Both the position numbers and the translations under genes were made by a program. Of a DNA stretch of 64,000 nt, positions 1 to 8,786 are shown one piece after another; the first letter of the stretch is position 1, and each line of letters begins with the position of its first letter. The DNA is from Planctomycetota bacterium (GTDB lineage Bacteria; Planctomycetota; UBA1135; UBA2386). Location of the stretch: the NCBI GenBank assembly GCA_016716265.1, contig JADJWQ010000006.1, forward strand, positions 2,135,501 through 2,199,500, read 5' to 3'. Below the pieces are notes generated by a model. That model saw only the letters and a list, made by a program, of their open reading frames with translations, was not told the origin of the DNA and searched no databases.

Positions 1-694
1 ACGCGTCGCCCTGCTGGTCGGGCGTGAACGTCTTGCTGACCTGGATGCTCTCGATGACTGGCGCCGGGAACTGGTCGAGCTCCACCGCACGCTTGTCCTC
101 GTCGGCGCTGGGCAGCCGGACGCCGTTGAGCTGCGAGCTCACGTAGCGGTCCGGCAGACCGCGGATCACGGCCGACTTGCCGTCCTTGACGGTCGCTCCG
201 GCGATCAGCGGCAGCGCCGCCGCCGCGTCGCTAGCCCCTGCCCTGCTCATCAGCTCGGAGCTGATCGAGTCCATCAACGCAGGGCTGTCGAAGCGCATCT
301 GCAGCAATGCGGCTTCGGAGCCGGCACCAAGCTGAAGAGCGTCTTCGACGACGAATTCCTCCATCTCGGTGAAGTCACCGGGGAGCGCGACGTCGACCAC
401 GGCGAGCTCGTTCGGCAGGACCTCCACGCTGCGCACTCGACGCATGTAGCCGTCCTTGCTGAACGTGAGCGTGTAGCTACCCGGCCGCAGGTCACGCAGG
501 ACGAAGTCACCCTGGTCGGTGCTGGTGGTCTGTGCCCCGGTCTCGTCGACGGTGACCGTCGCACCCGGCAACGGCAGATCGAAGTCGGCGTCGAACACGA
601 CCCCGCGAATCGTGCCGACCTGCTGCTGCGCGGACACGGCGGCGCCCAGTCCGAGCCCGACCGCGATCCAGAGCAACTTGTTCGGCGTCACCAT
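1..694 (-). CDS. TonB-dependent receptor, N-terminal part (runs off window start)
   Basis: Only the first 231 codons are in the window; the barrel lies beyond position 1. Residues 1-22 form a signal peptide ending in VSAQ. Residues 28-105 resemble a carboxypeptidase-like regulatory beta-sandwich (motifs GVVFDAD, PLPGATVTV, PGSYTLTF). A possible TonB box follows (EEFVVED, 112-118). From about 150 it reads as a receptor plug, with KSAVIRGLPDRY, LNGVRLPSAD, ELDQFPAPVIESI and VSKTFTPDQQGD. Such receptors sit in the outer membrane and import ligands using TonB/ExbBD energy; the ligand is unknown. The ATG at 694-692 overlaps the stop of the upstream gene by 7 nt, which suggests translational coupling and one operon with the two genes upstream. 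The family call is secure; the substrate is open. Confidence 0.9.
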   Translation of the reverse strand, partial: MVTPNKLLWIAVGLGLGAAVSAQQQVGTIRGVVFDADFDLPLPGATVTVDETGAQTTSTDQGDFVLRDLRPGSYTLTFSKDGYMRRVRSVEVLPNELAVVDVALPGDFTEMEEFVVEDALQLGAGSEAALLQMRFDSPALMDSISSELMSRAGASDAAAALPLIAGATVKDGKSAVIRGLPDRYVSSQLNGVRLPSADEDKRAVELDQFPAPVIESIQVSKTFTPDQQGDA

Positions 695-1953
695 GGAGCA
701 CGGAGTCCCTCGCGGATCTCCAGCAGGCGCGCCCGAAGTCTCTCGTCGGGTGCGAACCCGCGCTCCGCCATCGACAGGCAGGTCTCGGACAGGTCGATGG
801 CCCGCACGCGTGCGTTCGGGTTCTCGGACGCGACCTCGACGACCCGGCGGTAGGTCTCCGCGGCGCGCTCGCGATCCGCGATGTCGCAGCAGGCCTCCGC
901 GACCGATCGCAGCACCTTGGCCAGATCCACGCTGAGGATCTCGTCGCGGGAGTCGTCGAACATGGCGAGCGCCGATTCGAGGTCGCTGCGCGCCTGCTCT
1001 GCACGACCGAGCCGCCCCCGCAATGCGGCGATCCGCGCCGCCAGGGGGATCCGATCCGCGGGGAGCCAGGCCGACGATTCGAGCATCTCTGCTGCACGCT
1101 CGACGAGCGACAGACCGCGCGCGCGGTCACCGTGGCGCCGCGCGACGTCGCCGACATCCAGCTGCAGCCCGATTCGCAGTGCAGCCGGTAGCTTGCCATC
1201 GGCGATGGTGCCGTCGACGAGTCGCTCGAGCGCCAGCCGGCGTTCGGCATTGCCGTACTCCCGGTCGTACAGGGTCGCGCACAGAGCCATCGTCGCCCGG
1301 ATCAGGTCGAAGTCCCCGCTACCGAGCCCCGCGCTCAGCGCCTCGACACGCGCCGCGAAGCGCGCCTCGGGGTCACCCACGTCCACGCCGGCAGCGAGCT
1401 TCGCACGGACTTCGGCGATGCCGGCCTCGATGCGCTGCCAGCGCCACTCGAGCTCGAGTGGATCGCGCTTCAGCCCGGTGGCGACGTCGGCGGCCTGCCC
1501 CAGGAAGTACTCGGCAGCGCTCGTCTCGCCGATCACGGCGCAGTGCTCCGCCACGCCGACCAGACACGTCCCGCGCCGCCAGTTGACGATCTGCCCCGCG
1601 TAGCCGAACGCCTGCCGCGCCTGGCCGAGGCGCAGACAGGCCGACACCACGGTGTCCTGCGCGCGCGATCGGTTCTTGACGTGGGGGTCCAGCGGCATTG
1701 CCGAAGCCGCGCTGAACGCGAGCGCCAGCAGCTCCTGTTGGTGGGGCTCGAGAGGTGAATCGGTGAGCATCGCGAGCGCACGCTCGCGAGCCTCGACGCC
1801 GTCCTGCACGCCCCACGCGGACACCGATTCCACCGCCGCTGCCAGACTGGCTCGCGGCGCGGGCGCAGCGGAGAGCTTCGCGCTCGCGATCGGGGCGTCG
1901 AGGAGCATGCCGACCATCGCGAACAGCAGCGTCGATAGGAAGGACGATGTCAT
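688..1953 (-). CDS. exported alpha-helical repeat protein (TPR-like), unknown function
   Basis: 421 aa. The chosen ATG (1953-1951) has a GAGG 8-11 nt upstream and starts a signal peptide (residues 1-25, hydrophobic core LLFAMVGMLL, cleavage near ASA). The remainder is rich in Ala, Leu, Arg and Glu, with repeated helical pairs such as AAEYFLGQAADVA, RARGLSLVERAAEML, RAEQARSDLESALAMF and RERAAETYRRVVEVA, the pattern of degenerate tetratricopeptide repeats. No catalytic motif is visible. It lies between the beta-helix protein and the TonB receptor on the same strand and overlaps the receptor start by 7 nt, so it is probably a periplasmic accessory of that system. This role is inference from position; I do not recognise a named family. 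Confidence 0.75.
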   Translation of the reverse strand: MTSSFLSTLLFAMVGMLLDAPIASAKLSAAPAPRASLAAAVESVSAWGVQDGVEARERALAMLTDSPLEPHQQELLALAFSAASAMPLDPHVKNRSRAQDTVVSACLRLGQARQAFGYAGQIVNWRRGTCLVGVAEHCAVIGETSAAEYFLGQAADVATGLKRDPLELEWRWQRIEAGIAEVRAKLAAGVDVGDPEARFAARVEALSAGLGSGDFDLIRATMALCATLYDREYGNAERRLALERLVDGTIADGKLPAALRIGLQLDVGDVARRHGDRARGLSLVERAAEMLESSAWLPADRIPLAARIAALRGRLGRAEQARSDLESALAMFDDSRDEILSVDLAKVLRSVAEACCDIADRERAAETYRRVVEVASENPNARVRAIDLSETCLSMAERGFAPDERLRARLLEIREGLRAPW

Positions 1954-2059
1954 CCGATCCTCGCGCGGACACGTGGGTGGCACGATGGCAGGGAAGGACG
2001 GGTGGCGGAGGGGGCGCGGGACGTGTGTCGATCGAGCGGCTCTCGCTCGCCACACGCGA

Positions 2060-3967
2060 TCATTGCGTGGTGCCACGCAGGACGTTCGACACCGAGAACG
2101 GGTATGGCGTCGCGCGGCTGTCCGAAACCAGGTACTGCACGTAGAACGACGACCCGGCCGGAACGGCACCCCACGGGAACGAGTACGAGAATGCGCCGTT
2201 GGCATCCGTCGCGAAGGCGACCGTGATCGGGAACAGCGTGAGATCGACGCAGATCTCGCCGACGCCGACGAACGACCGGCAGGCCTGCGCGAAGCCGAGG
2301 ATCAGGACGCCGGGCGCACTCGGCGCGGCCTTGTCCAGGCCGAACGTCGCGACCGAGCCCTGGGTCAGCGGGCCGGCACCGTACGCCTGCGGCACACCGT
2401 TGACGCCCAGATGGCCGAAGCCCTCGTCGCACCACGCGAGGCGCGGGATCATGTCGAACGCCCAGGCCGCGGTCCAAACCTGCATCCAGTCGTTGCGGCG
2501 GAACGCGCCGCGGAACTTGACGCCGTAGCCGCCGGAGCAGATGCCGGACGAGTCGAGGGCATCGTTGGCCGGACGGGCGTCGAGCAGCGTGACACGCTGC
2601 ATGGCCTTGCCACCCTTCGTGACGGTCGGTGCACGCGAAATCGACGTGATCGGCGAGTTGGCAGGGTTGAGCACGTTGCGGTTGGCTGGCGCGAACACGT
2701 TGACCGAATTGGCAGTCGTGTAGGCGTTCGCGAAGCTGTTGCCATAGAATACCGAATCGCGGATCGCGTTCTGCGGCAGGGTCGGATCCTGGTTCCGATA
2801 CAGCTGGCCCGGGCTCGCGCAGGGATTGACGCGCGGGAAGGTGCTCGCGAGCGTGGTCCAGGTCTCGGCGAACGTCTCGGTACCGTTGAAGGCGTAGCCC
2901 GCGCCACCGTCGCCGTCGACGTTGTCGTTGCGGACCACCTCTTCGCCGACGTTCATGAAGATGCTGTTGCAGATCTGCACGGCAGCGCCGTCGCGGAACG
3001 CGACGCCGTGGTCACCGTCGATCGGCTGGCCGATCAGCGTCATGTTGCCGATCGTCGCGCGCGTGCGCGGCTGGTAGTCCGACTGCTCGGCGCCGTCGAT
3101 CTCCATCATGTTGTCGCCGACGCCCGAGCCCTGCGCTGCGTCGAGGCTGTAGCCTTGGACGATCAGGCCGAAGTCCGCGCGGCCACGCCAGCCCTGGTCG
3201 ATATCGAGGCTGTCGTCACCGATGTTCCAGATGGAGAAGTACTTCAGCTCCACCGTGCCGCCCCAGATCTCGATGCCGTCGTCGACGTTGTTCTGGATCT
3301 CGAGGTAGCGGATCTCGGTCTCGCGGCCGATGCCACCGAGCGACAGGCCGTTCAGCTCGTTGTTCAGACCGATGACGCGGCCGCCGTAGCGAAGCGACAG
3401 ATGCTCGATCGAGCCGCTGTCGTCGTCGTCGTTGCCACCGCCGTAGAGCACGCGCTGGTCGCCCGGGAACTGGGCGATCAGACCTTCCATCGTGCCGACG
3501 TTGTTGGCGTTGCAGGTCGCCGTGTTGCTCGGGGTCGCGTTCTCGGAGATGAACGCGCGGCCCATGATCGTCAGGTTGCCCCACTCGTTCGCGGCCTCGC
3601 GCCACGTGCCGGTCTTCGGATCGCGTCCGGTCGGGTGCGAGGGGTCCGGGGCCCAGGTCGCGACGTCGGCCGTCGACGTCATGATGACGGGCGCATCCTT
3701 GGTGCCCTGCACGATGATCTGCGAGCCGCGCGTGACCGCGAGGCTGCCGCCGAGTCCGGCGGTGCTCGCGACCACGGTGCCGGCCTCGATCGTCAGCGTG
3801 GCGCCGTTCGTCACGTAGATCTGGCGCTGCAGATTGTAGGTGTTGTTCGCGGTCCAGGTCGTCGAGACCGCGATGTCGCTCGTGACCAGGACGGTCTGCG
3901 CCGCGGCGGTACCGACGAGCAGCAGACCTGCGAGCAGGGTCGGGAGATTCGGGTTGCGTGGGGACAT
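2060..3967 (-). CDS. secreted beta-helix-like protein paired with TonB receptor
   Basis: 635 aa with a signal peptide (1-22, LLAGLLLVGTAAAQ). The body resembles large secreted proteins known from Bacteroidota and other Gram-negatives: motifs include LTIEAGTVV, WGNLTIMGRAFISEN, RVLYGGGNDDDDSGSIEH, LRYGGRVIGLNNELNGL, NNVDDGIEIWGGTVELKY and GDDSLDIDQGWRG, a repeated Asp/Gly-rich beta pattern suggesting a solenoid and perhaps calcium sites. Residues 530-635 form a separate C-terminal module (YGAGPLTQGSVATF to FYVQYLVSDSR) that recurs in other secreted proteins of this window. It is the first gene of the run leading to the TonB receptor, so it may capture or present the receptor's ligand at the surface (inference). 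The ATG at 3967 has GAGG about 11 nt upstream. In-frame sequence upstream is judged non-coding because the signal peptide starts here. Confidence 0.8.
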   Translation of the reverse strand: MSPRNPNLPTLLAGLLLVGTAAAQTVLVTSDIAVSTTWTANNTYNLQRQIYVTNGATLTIEAGTVVASTAGLGGSLAVTRGSQIIVQGTKDAPVIMTSTADVATWAPDPSHPTGRDPKTGTWREAANEWGNLTIMGRAFISENATPSNTATCNANNVGTMEGLIAQFPGDQRVLYGGGNDDDDSGSIEHLSLRYGGRVIGLNNELNGLSLGGIGRETEIRYLEIQNNVDDGIEIWGGTVELKYFSIWNIGDDSLDIDQGWRGRADFGLIVQGYSLDAAQGSGVGDNMMEIDGAEQSDYQPRTRATIGNMTLIGQPIDGDHGVAFRDGAAVQICNSIFMNVGEEVVRNDNVDGDGGAGYAFNGTETFAETWTTLASTFPRVNPCASPGQLYRNQDPTLPQNAIRDSVFYGNSFANAYTTANSVNVFAPANRNVLNPANSPITSISRAPTVTKGGKAMQRVTLLDARPANDALDSSGICSGGYGVKFRGAFRRNDWMQVWTAAWAFDMIPRLAWCDEGFGHLGVNGVPQAYGAGPLTQGSVATFGLDKAAPSAPGVLILGFAQACRSFVGVGEICVDLTLFPITVAFATDANGAFSYSFPWGAVPAGSSFYVQYLVSDSRATPYPFSVSNVLRGTTQ

Positions 3968-4283
3968 GCTGGAGTGCCTCGGGAGGAACGGGCAGCGGAG
4001 GCGGAGAGGGCTCTCGGCGGTCGAGCGGCTCCGCCACTCGACGGCGCGGGACAGTAGGGAGCTGCCCTCAAGCGCGAGCCAGAGACTGATCAAGAGTCGG
4101 TGAAGATCCCGCAGCCGGCGGCGGGCGCTGGAGTCGCGGCGTGCCGACGTCCGATCGGTGGAATGAGCGCCGACCTCTCCACCCCCCGCGCCGCTATCGT
4201 GCGTTGCGGACCACCCGTCGCCAGCGGAGACGCGACGACCGCACCAGCCGAGCGAGCCGGGCCGGGTCGGGCCGGGAGCCACC
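3968..4283. promoter_or_regulatory. divergent intergenic region, likely promoters for both flanks
   Basis: This 316-base gap separates the divergently transcribed beta-helix/TonB operon and ornithine aminotransferase gene. No convincing ORF, RNA or strong hairpin is visible. By position it must hold promoters for both directions, but no recognisable -35/-10 pair could be assigned. Confidence 0.4.
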
Positions 4284-5507
4284 ATGCAGGCCACGCCGAA
4301 CAGCCGTTCATTCATCGACCTCGAGGACCGCTACGCCGCGCACAACTACGCGCCGCTCGACGTCGTGCTGTGCCGCGGCGAGGGTGCGTTCGTCTGGGAC
4401 GTCGAGGGCCGGCGCTACCTCGATTGCCTGGCTGCCTACTCGGCGGTCAACCAGGGTCACAATCACCCGCGGATCGTCGCCGCGCTGGTCCGACAGGCGC
4501 AGACGCTCGCGCTGACGAGCCGCGCGTTCCGCAACGACCGCTTCGGGCCGTTCTGCCGGAAGCTGACGGAGCTGACCGGCTACGAGCAGACGCTTTTGAT
4601 GAACACCGGAGCCGAGGCGGTCGAGACGGCGATCAAGGCCGCGCGCAGGTGGGGCTACCAGGTGAAGGGCGTGCCCGAGGGTCGCGCCCGCATCCTCGTC
4701 TTCGAGAACAACTTCCATGGCCGCACGACGACGATCGTCGGCTTCTCCACCGAGGCCTCGAGCCGGGCGCACTTCGGGCCATTCGCGCCGGGCTTCGAGA
4801 TCCTGCCGTACGGCGACCTGGCGGCCGTCGAGGGCGCGTTCGGCGACGGTCGCGACGTCGTCGCCGTGCTGGTCGAGCCGATCCAGGGCGAGGCCGGCGT
4901 CGTCGTCCCGCCGCCGGAGTTCCTGCCGGGGCTGCGCCGGCTGTGCGACGAGCACCGTGCGCTGTTGATCTGCGACGAGATCCAGTCGGGACTCGGCCGC
5001 GCCGGCGCGATGCTCGCGCACACGCTGAGCGGCGTGCGGGCCGATGCGGTGACGATCGGCAAGGCGCTGTCGGGCGGTGTCTACCCGGTCTCGGCGTTCC
5101 TCGCCGACCGCGCGGTGATGGACGTGTTCACGCCCGGCTCCCACGGCTCGACCTACGGCGGCAACCCGCTCGCCTGCGCCGTCGCCGAGGCGGCGCTCGA
5201 CGTGCTGGTCGACGAGAAGCTCGTCGACCGCGCGCGCGAGCTGGGCGCGCACTTCCTCGCCGCGCTGCGCGCGATCGGGTCGCCCCACGTCGCGCAGGTG
5301 CGCGGCGTCGGGCTGTGGGCAGGCGTGGTGTTGCACCCGGAGGCCGGCGGCGCGCGCCGCTTCTGCGAAGCGCTGCGCAACGAGGGGATCCTGGCCAAGG
5401 AGACCCGCAGGCACACGATCCGCTTCGCGCCACCGCTCGTCGTCGCGCGCGCCGATCTCGACCAGGCGATCGACCGGATCGCCGCGGTGTTGACCGAGGA
5501 CGATTGA
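4284..5507 (+). CDS. rocD: ornithine aminotransferase
   Basis: 407 aa, a normal length for the family. It is a class III PLP aminotransferase that transfers the delta-amino group of ornithine to 2-oxoglutarate, giving glutamate semialdehyde, in the cytosol. Visible motifs: YLDCLAAYSAVNQGH near the N-terminus, the cofactor phosphate loop MNTGAEA (106-112), FHGRTTT (144-150), VEPIQGEAG, the conserved Asp-Glu of LLICDEIQSG (231-232), and Schiff-base Lys260 in TIGKALSGG followed by GSHGSTYGGNPLA. This motif set fits ornithine rather than acetylornithine aminotransferase. It stands alone, divergent from the TonB operon and 103 bp before the kinase gene. Arginine/ornithine catabolism or proline supply is the likely role. 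Confidence 0.93.
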   Translation: MQATPNSRSFIDLEDRYAAHNYAPLDVVLCRGEGAFVWDVEGRRYLDCLAAYSAVNQGHNHPRIVAALVRQAQTLALTSRAFRNDRFGPFCRKLTELTGYEQTLLMNTGAEAVETAIKAARRWGYQVKGVPEGRARILVFENNFHGRTTTIVGFSTEASSRAHFGPFAPGFEILPYGDLAAVEGAFGDGRDVVAVLVEPIQGEAGVVVPPPEFLPGLRRLCDEHRALLICDEIQSGLGRAGAMLAHTLSGVRADAVTIGKALSGGVYPVSAFLADRAVMDVFTPGSHGSTYGGNPLACAVAEAALDVLVDEKLVDRARELGAHFLAALRAIGSPHVAQVRGVGLWAGVVLHPEAGGARRFCEALRNEGILAKETRRHTIRFAPPLVVARADLDQAIDRIAAVLTEDD

Positions 5508-5610
5508 CGTCCGGGTGGCGCGCGTCGCACGCCACTGCAGGCCACCCGGCCCGTGACCGAGGAATCGAACCGGCTCGTGATCAGACGAACTGGACTACCA
5601 TCCGCGCGCC

Positions 5611-8139
5611 ATGAGCGCCGAGCAGCACGGACTCCCGGAGACGCTGGAAGCGGCCGTGTACGACGCCCTCCTCGGGTCTCCCGGCAGCAGCGGTGACGTC
5701 GACGGGCAGCTCGAGCAGCTGTGCGCGGAGCACCCCGCTCACGCCGAGGTGATCCGGCGGTTGGCCGCGAGGGTCCGCGCGGGGGAACGGTCGACCGCGG
5801 TCGGTCCGTTCGAGAGCGCGCCCTCGCGGGCGCGGATCGGCCGCTACACGCTGCACGAGGAGCTCGGCCGCGGCGGCTTCGGCGTCGTCTATCGAGCCGA
5901 GCAGGACGCGCCGCTGGCGCGGTCGGTCGCGCTGAAGGTGCTCGCCCCGGGCCTCGACGCGGCCGCGATCCACGCGCGCTTCGATCTCGAACGGCAGCTG
6001 CTGGCGCGGCTCACCCATCCCAACATCGCGAAGATCCACGACGCCGGGACCACGCCCGAGGGACGGCCCTGGTTCGCGATGGAGCTGATCGACGGACCAC
6101 CGATCACCGAGTGGTGTTCGTCACACACGCCGGACGTGCGCGCGACGATCGAGCTGTTCCTCACTGCCTGCGACGCGGTGCAGCACGCCCACCAGCAGGG
6201 CGTCATCCACCGGGACGTGAAGCCGAGCAACGTCCTGGTCGCGACCGTCGACGGTCAGCCGGTGGCCAAGGTCATCGACTTCGGGGTCGCCAAGGCGCTG
6301 GACCAGCCGGTCGACGGCAGTGTCGCCGCAACGCTGGACGGGGCGGTCATCGGCACGCCCGAATACATGAGTCCCGAGCAGGCCCGCGGCGAGCCGGCCG
6401 ACGTCCGCAGCGACGTGTTCGGACTCGGCGCCCTGCTCTATCGACTGCTGACCGGCTCGGCGCCGCGCGACCTGACGCGCAGGGGCACCGGCAGCCCCGC
6501 GGCGATCCTGGCCGAGATCTCGACGATCGATCCGGAGCGGCCCAGTCGCCGGGCGGTCAGCTCGGCGCCCGATCGCGTCCGGCGGCTGCGCGGCGACCTC
6601 GACTGGATCTGCCTGACGGCGCTGCGCCGCAACCCGGACCAGCGCTACGCAGCGGTCGCCGAGCTCGCCAGGGACCTGCGCGCCCATCTGGACGGCCGGC
6701 CGATCGGCGCGCGGCCGCCGAGCTTCGGCTACCTGGTCGCGACGATCTGGCGTCGCCACCGCGCGCGGCTCCTCGCCGCCGGCGCCGCCGCGCTGCTGCT
6801 GGTCACGACGAGCATCGCGACCACCGCGTTGTGGCTCGATGCGCGCCGGCAGGAGAACCTGGCGACGGCGCGCGCGCGGCAGCTCGACGCCGCGTTCGCC
6901 CAGCTGCAGGAGATCACCGACCCGCTGCGGGCCGAGGACCGGGCCGAATACGCGGACGCCGAGCTGTGGCCTGCGCTGCCGGAGTCGATCCCGGCCTTCG
7001 AGACGTGGCTGGCGGAGGCGCGCACGCTCGCGGCACGAATGGAATCGACCGCGGCCGGCGCGGCCGAGCAGCGGCGGCTCGTCGAGACCATCGCCGCGGT
7101 CGAGGGCCGGCTCGCGGTCGCGGCCGGCATCGCGCAGCGCGGCGCGACGGATGCCGCCGCCTGGAAGCGCGCCACCGCCGAGCTGGCCACGGATCCGCGC
7201 TTCGCCGGATTCACCCTGGGCCCGCAACCAGGGCTCGTGCCGATCGGCCCCGATCCGCGCTCCGGCCTGCAGGAGTTCGCCCACCTGCTGTCGGGCGAGC
7301 TCCCCCACCGCGGCCCGGACGGCGAGCTGCGACCGACGGTGGACGACGCGATCGTGCTGGTCCTCGTGCCGGGCGGAGCCGCGCGTCTCGGCGCCCAATC
7401 CGCGTCGGCGACCGCGCCGCACTACGACCCGGACGCGGGCGACGACGAGGGCCCGGTCCACGAGGTCGACCTGGAGCCATTCCTGATCGCGAAGTGGGAG
7501 GTCAGCCAGGCCCAATGGCAGCGGATGACCGGCGGCGAGAACCCGTCGCACTGGCACGACCGCGTCTCGATCGGCGGTGTCGCGCACAGCCTGCTGCACC
7601 CGGTAGAGCAGGTGTCCTGGGACGAGGCGGTGGCAGTCCTGGCGCGTCACGACCTCGCGCTGCCGACCGAGGCGGCGTGGGAGTACGCAGCCCGGGCCGG
7701 TGCGGACGATCGCTGGCTCGGCGCGACGTCGGCAGTCGAGCTCGCCCGACGCGACAACATCGCCGATCGGCGCTTCGGGCAGCGATCGCCAGCGGGCACC
7801 GCCTACGAATCCGATGCCGACGACGGCTACGTGCTGCACGCGCCGATCGGGTCGTTCGCCCCCAATGCGTTCGGACTGTACGACGTGCTCGGCAATGTCT
7901 ACGAATGGACCAGCGGGCTGCGGTTCGACTACACCGTGCCCGCGACGCCCGGCCGAGGAGAGCGCAGCGCGGCACGGATCCAGGGCTCGTTGCGCGGCCA
8001 GCGGGTGTTCCGCGGTGGGGCCTACAATTCGGTGGCGCGGATCGTGCGCGTGTCACGGCGCAGTATCGCGCCGAAGGACGCGCGGTCGTCGTCGATCGGT
8101 GTGCGGCCGGTACGCTGGCTCGCCCATCGCGACGGCTGA
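5611..8139 (+). CDS. Ser/Thr protein kinase with TM helix and SUMF1/FGE-like domain
   Basis: 842 aa. The kinase domain spans about 78-365: glycine loop GRGGFGVVY (87-95), Lys109 in VALKVL, catalytic HRDVKPSN (200-207), DFG (223-225), and GTPEYMSPEQ before the activation-loop end. The short N-terminal region (LEQLCAEHPAHAEV) matches the leader found in other planctomycetal kinases. One membrane helix lies near 387-409, then a linker (410-605), and a SUMF1/formylglycine-generating-enzyme-like domain from about 610 (KWEVSQAQW, PVEQVSWDEA, LPTEAAWEYAARAG, NAFGLYDVLGNVYEWTS, GGAYNSVARIV). The outer domain lacks the two cysteines of true FGE, so it is probably a binding or sensor domain outside the membrane. 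The ECF sigma gene starts 38 bp downstream. Targets and ligand are unknown. Confidence 0.92.
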   Translation: MSAEQHGLPETLEAAVYDALLGSPGSSGDVDGQLEQLCAEHPAHAEVIRRLAARVRAGERSTAVGPFESAPSRARIGRYTLHEELGRGGFGVVYRAEQDAPLARSVALKVLAPGLDAAAIHARFDLERQLLARLTHPNIAKIHDAGTTPEGRPWFAMELIDGPPITEWCSSHTPDVRATIELFLTACDAVQHAHQQGVIHRDVKPSNVLVATVDGQPVAKVIDFGVAKALDQPVDGSVAATLDGAVIGTPEYMSPEQARGEPADVRSDVFGLGALLYRLLTGSAPRDLTRRGTGSPAAILAEISTIDPERPSRRAVSSAPDRVRRLRGDLDWICLTALRRNPDQRYAAVAELARDLRAHLDGRPIGARPPSFGYLVATIWRRHRARLLAAGAAALLLVTTSIATTALWLDARRQENLATARARQLDAAFAQLQEITDPLRAEDRAEYADAELWPALPESIPAFETWLAEARTLAARMESTAAGAAEQRRLVETIAAVEGRLAVAAGIAQRGATDAAAWKRATAELATDPRFAGFTLGPQPGLVPIGPDPRSGLQEFAHLLSGELPHRGPDGELRPTVDDAIVLVLVPGGAARLGAQSASATAPHYDPDAGDDEGPVHEVDLEPFLIAKWEVSQAQWQRMTGGENPSHWHDRVSIGGVAHSLLHPVEQVSWDEAVAVLARHDLALPTEAAWEYAARAGADDRWLGATSAVELARRDNIADRRFGQRSPAGTAYESDADDGYVLHAPIGSFAPNAFGLYDVLGNVYEWTSGLRFDYTVPATPGRGERSAARIQGSLRGQRVFRGGAYNSVARIVRVSRRSIAPKDARSSSIGVRPVRWLAHRDG

Positions 8140-8177
8140 GCTCGGCATTCGCGCAGCAACGCTACCATGAGTCGACG

Positions 8178-8771
8178 ATGAGTGACGACCGGACCCGGAC
8201 GCTGGTCGAGGCGGTGACCCGCGGCGACGTTCCCGCGCTCGAGGATCTGCTGGCCGACTACCTGCCGCGACTGCACGCCTACGTGCGACTCCGCATGGGG
8301 CCCGCGCTGCGCGCTCGCGAGGGCACGCTGGACGTCGTGCAGTCGGTGTGCCGCGAGGTGCTGGGCGACGTGCGGCAGGGCTTCGACTACCGCGGCGAGA
8401 GTGCGTTCCTCGGCTGGCTCATGCAGGCCGCGCTCAACAAGATCCGCGACCGCCACCGCTACCACGCCGCGCAGAAGCGGGATGCGGCGCGGGAGGCGGA
8501 CGTCGAGGCCGAGGACCTGTCGGCCTACGCCAGCCTGTTGACCCCGACTCGCGTGGCGGTCGGGCGGGAGAGCGTGGAGCGCATGGAGCGCGCGTTCGAC
8601 CAGCTCTCGGACGAGCACCGCGAGGTGATCGTGCTCGCCCGTGGCATCGGGCTGTCGCACGCCGAGATCGCGGAGCGGATGGGGCGGAGCCCCGGAGCCA
8701 CGCGCATGCTGCTCGGTCGTGCCCTGGCCCGGCTCGGCGAGCTGATGGACCAGTCGAGCCAGTCGCCCTGA
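8178..8771 (+). CDS. ECF-type RNA polymerase sigma factor
   Basis: 197 aa. Region 2 is recognisable around GTLDVVQSVCREVL and FDYRGESAFLGWLMQAALNKIRDRHRYH, and region 4 around DQLSDEHREVIVLARGIG and HAEIAERMGRSPGATRMLLGRAL, a helix-turn-helix for -35 recognition. No anti-sigma gene is adjacent. Instead the gene follows the membrane kinase by 38 bp on the same strand. Kinase-linked ECF groups are described in Planctomycetes, where phosphorylation is thought to replace anti-sigma control; here that is inference from position. An ATG 11 bp upstream is out of frame, so the start at 8178 is chosen. Confidence 0.9.
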   Translation: MSDDRTRTLVEAVTRGDVPALEDLLADYLPRLHAYVRLRMGPALRAREGTLDVVQSVCREVLGDVRQGFDYRGESAFLGWLMQAALNKIRDRHRYHAAQKRDAAREADVEAEDLSAYASLLTPTRVAVGRESVERMERAFDQLSDEHREVIVLARGIGLSHAEIAERMGRSPGATRMLLGRALARLGELMDQSSQSP

Positions 8772-8786
8772 GCGCGCGAGCTTCGG

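Noticed and set aside
5561..5571. GGAATCGAACC, resembling the T-loop of a minus-strand tRNA
   Set aside because: The flanking bases do not pair as a T-stem and no anticodon arm or acceptor stem can be built around it.
6121..7839. Long open frame antisense to kinase 1
   Set aside because: Arg/Asp/Val-rich shadow of a high-GC gene on the other strand, with no family motif; similar antisense frames accompany most genes here.
7441..8139. SUMF1-like domain as the maturase for the sulfatase at 30285
   Set aside because: The catalytic cysteines of formylglycine-generating enzyme are absent, and the domain lies outside the cytosol fused to a kinase.
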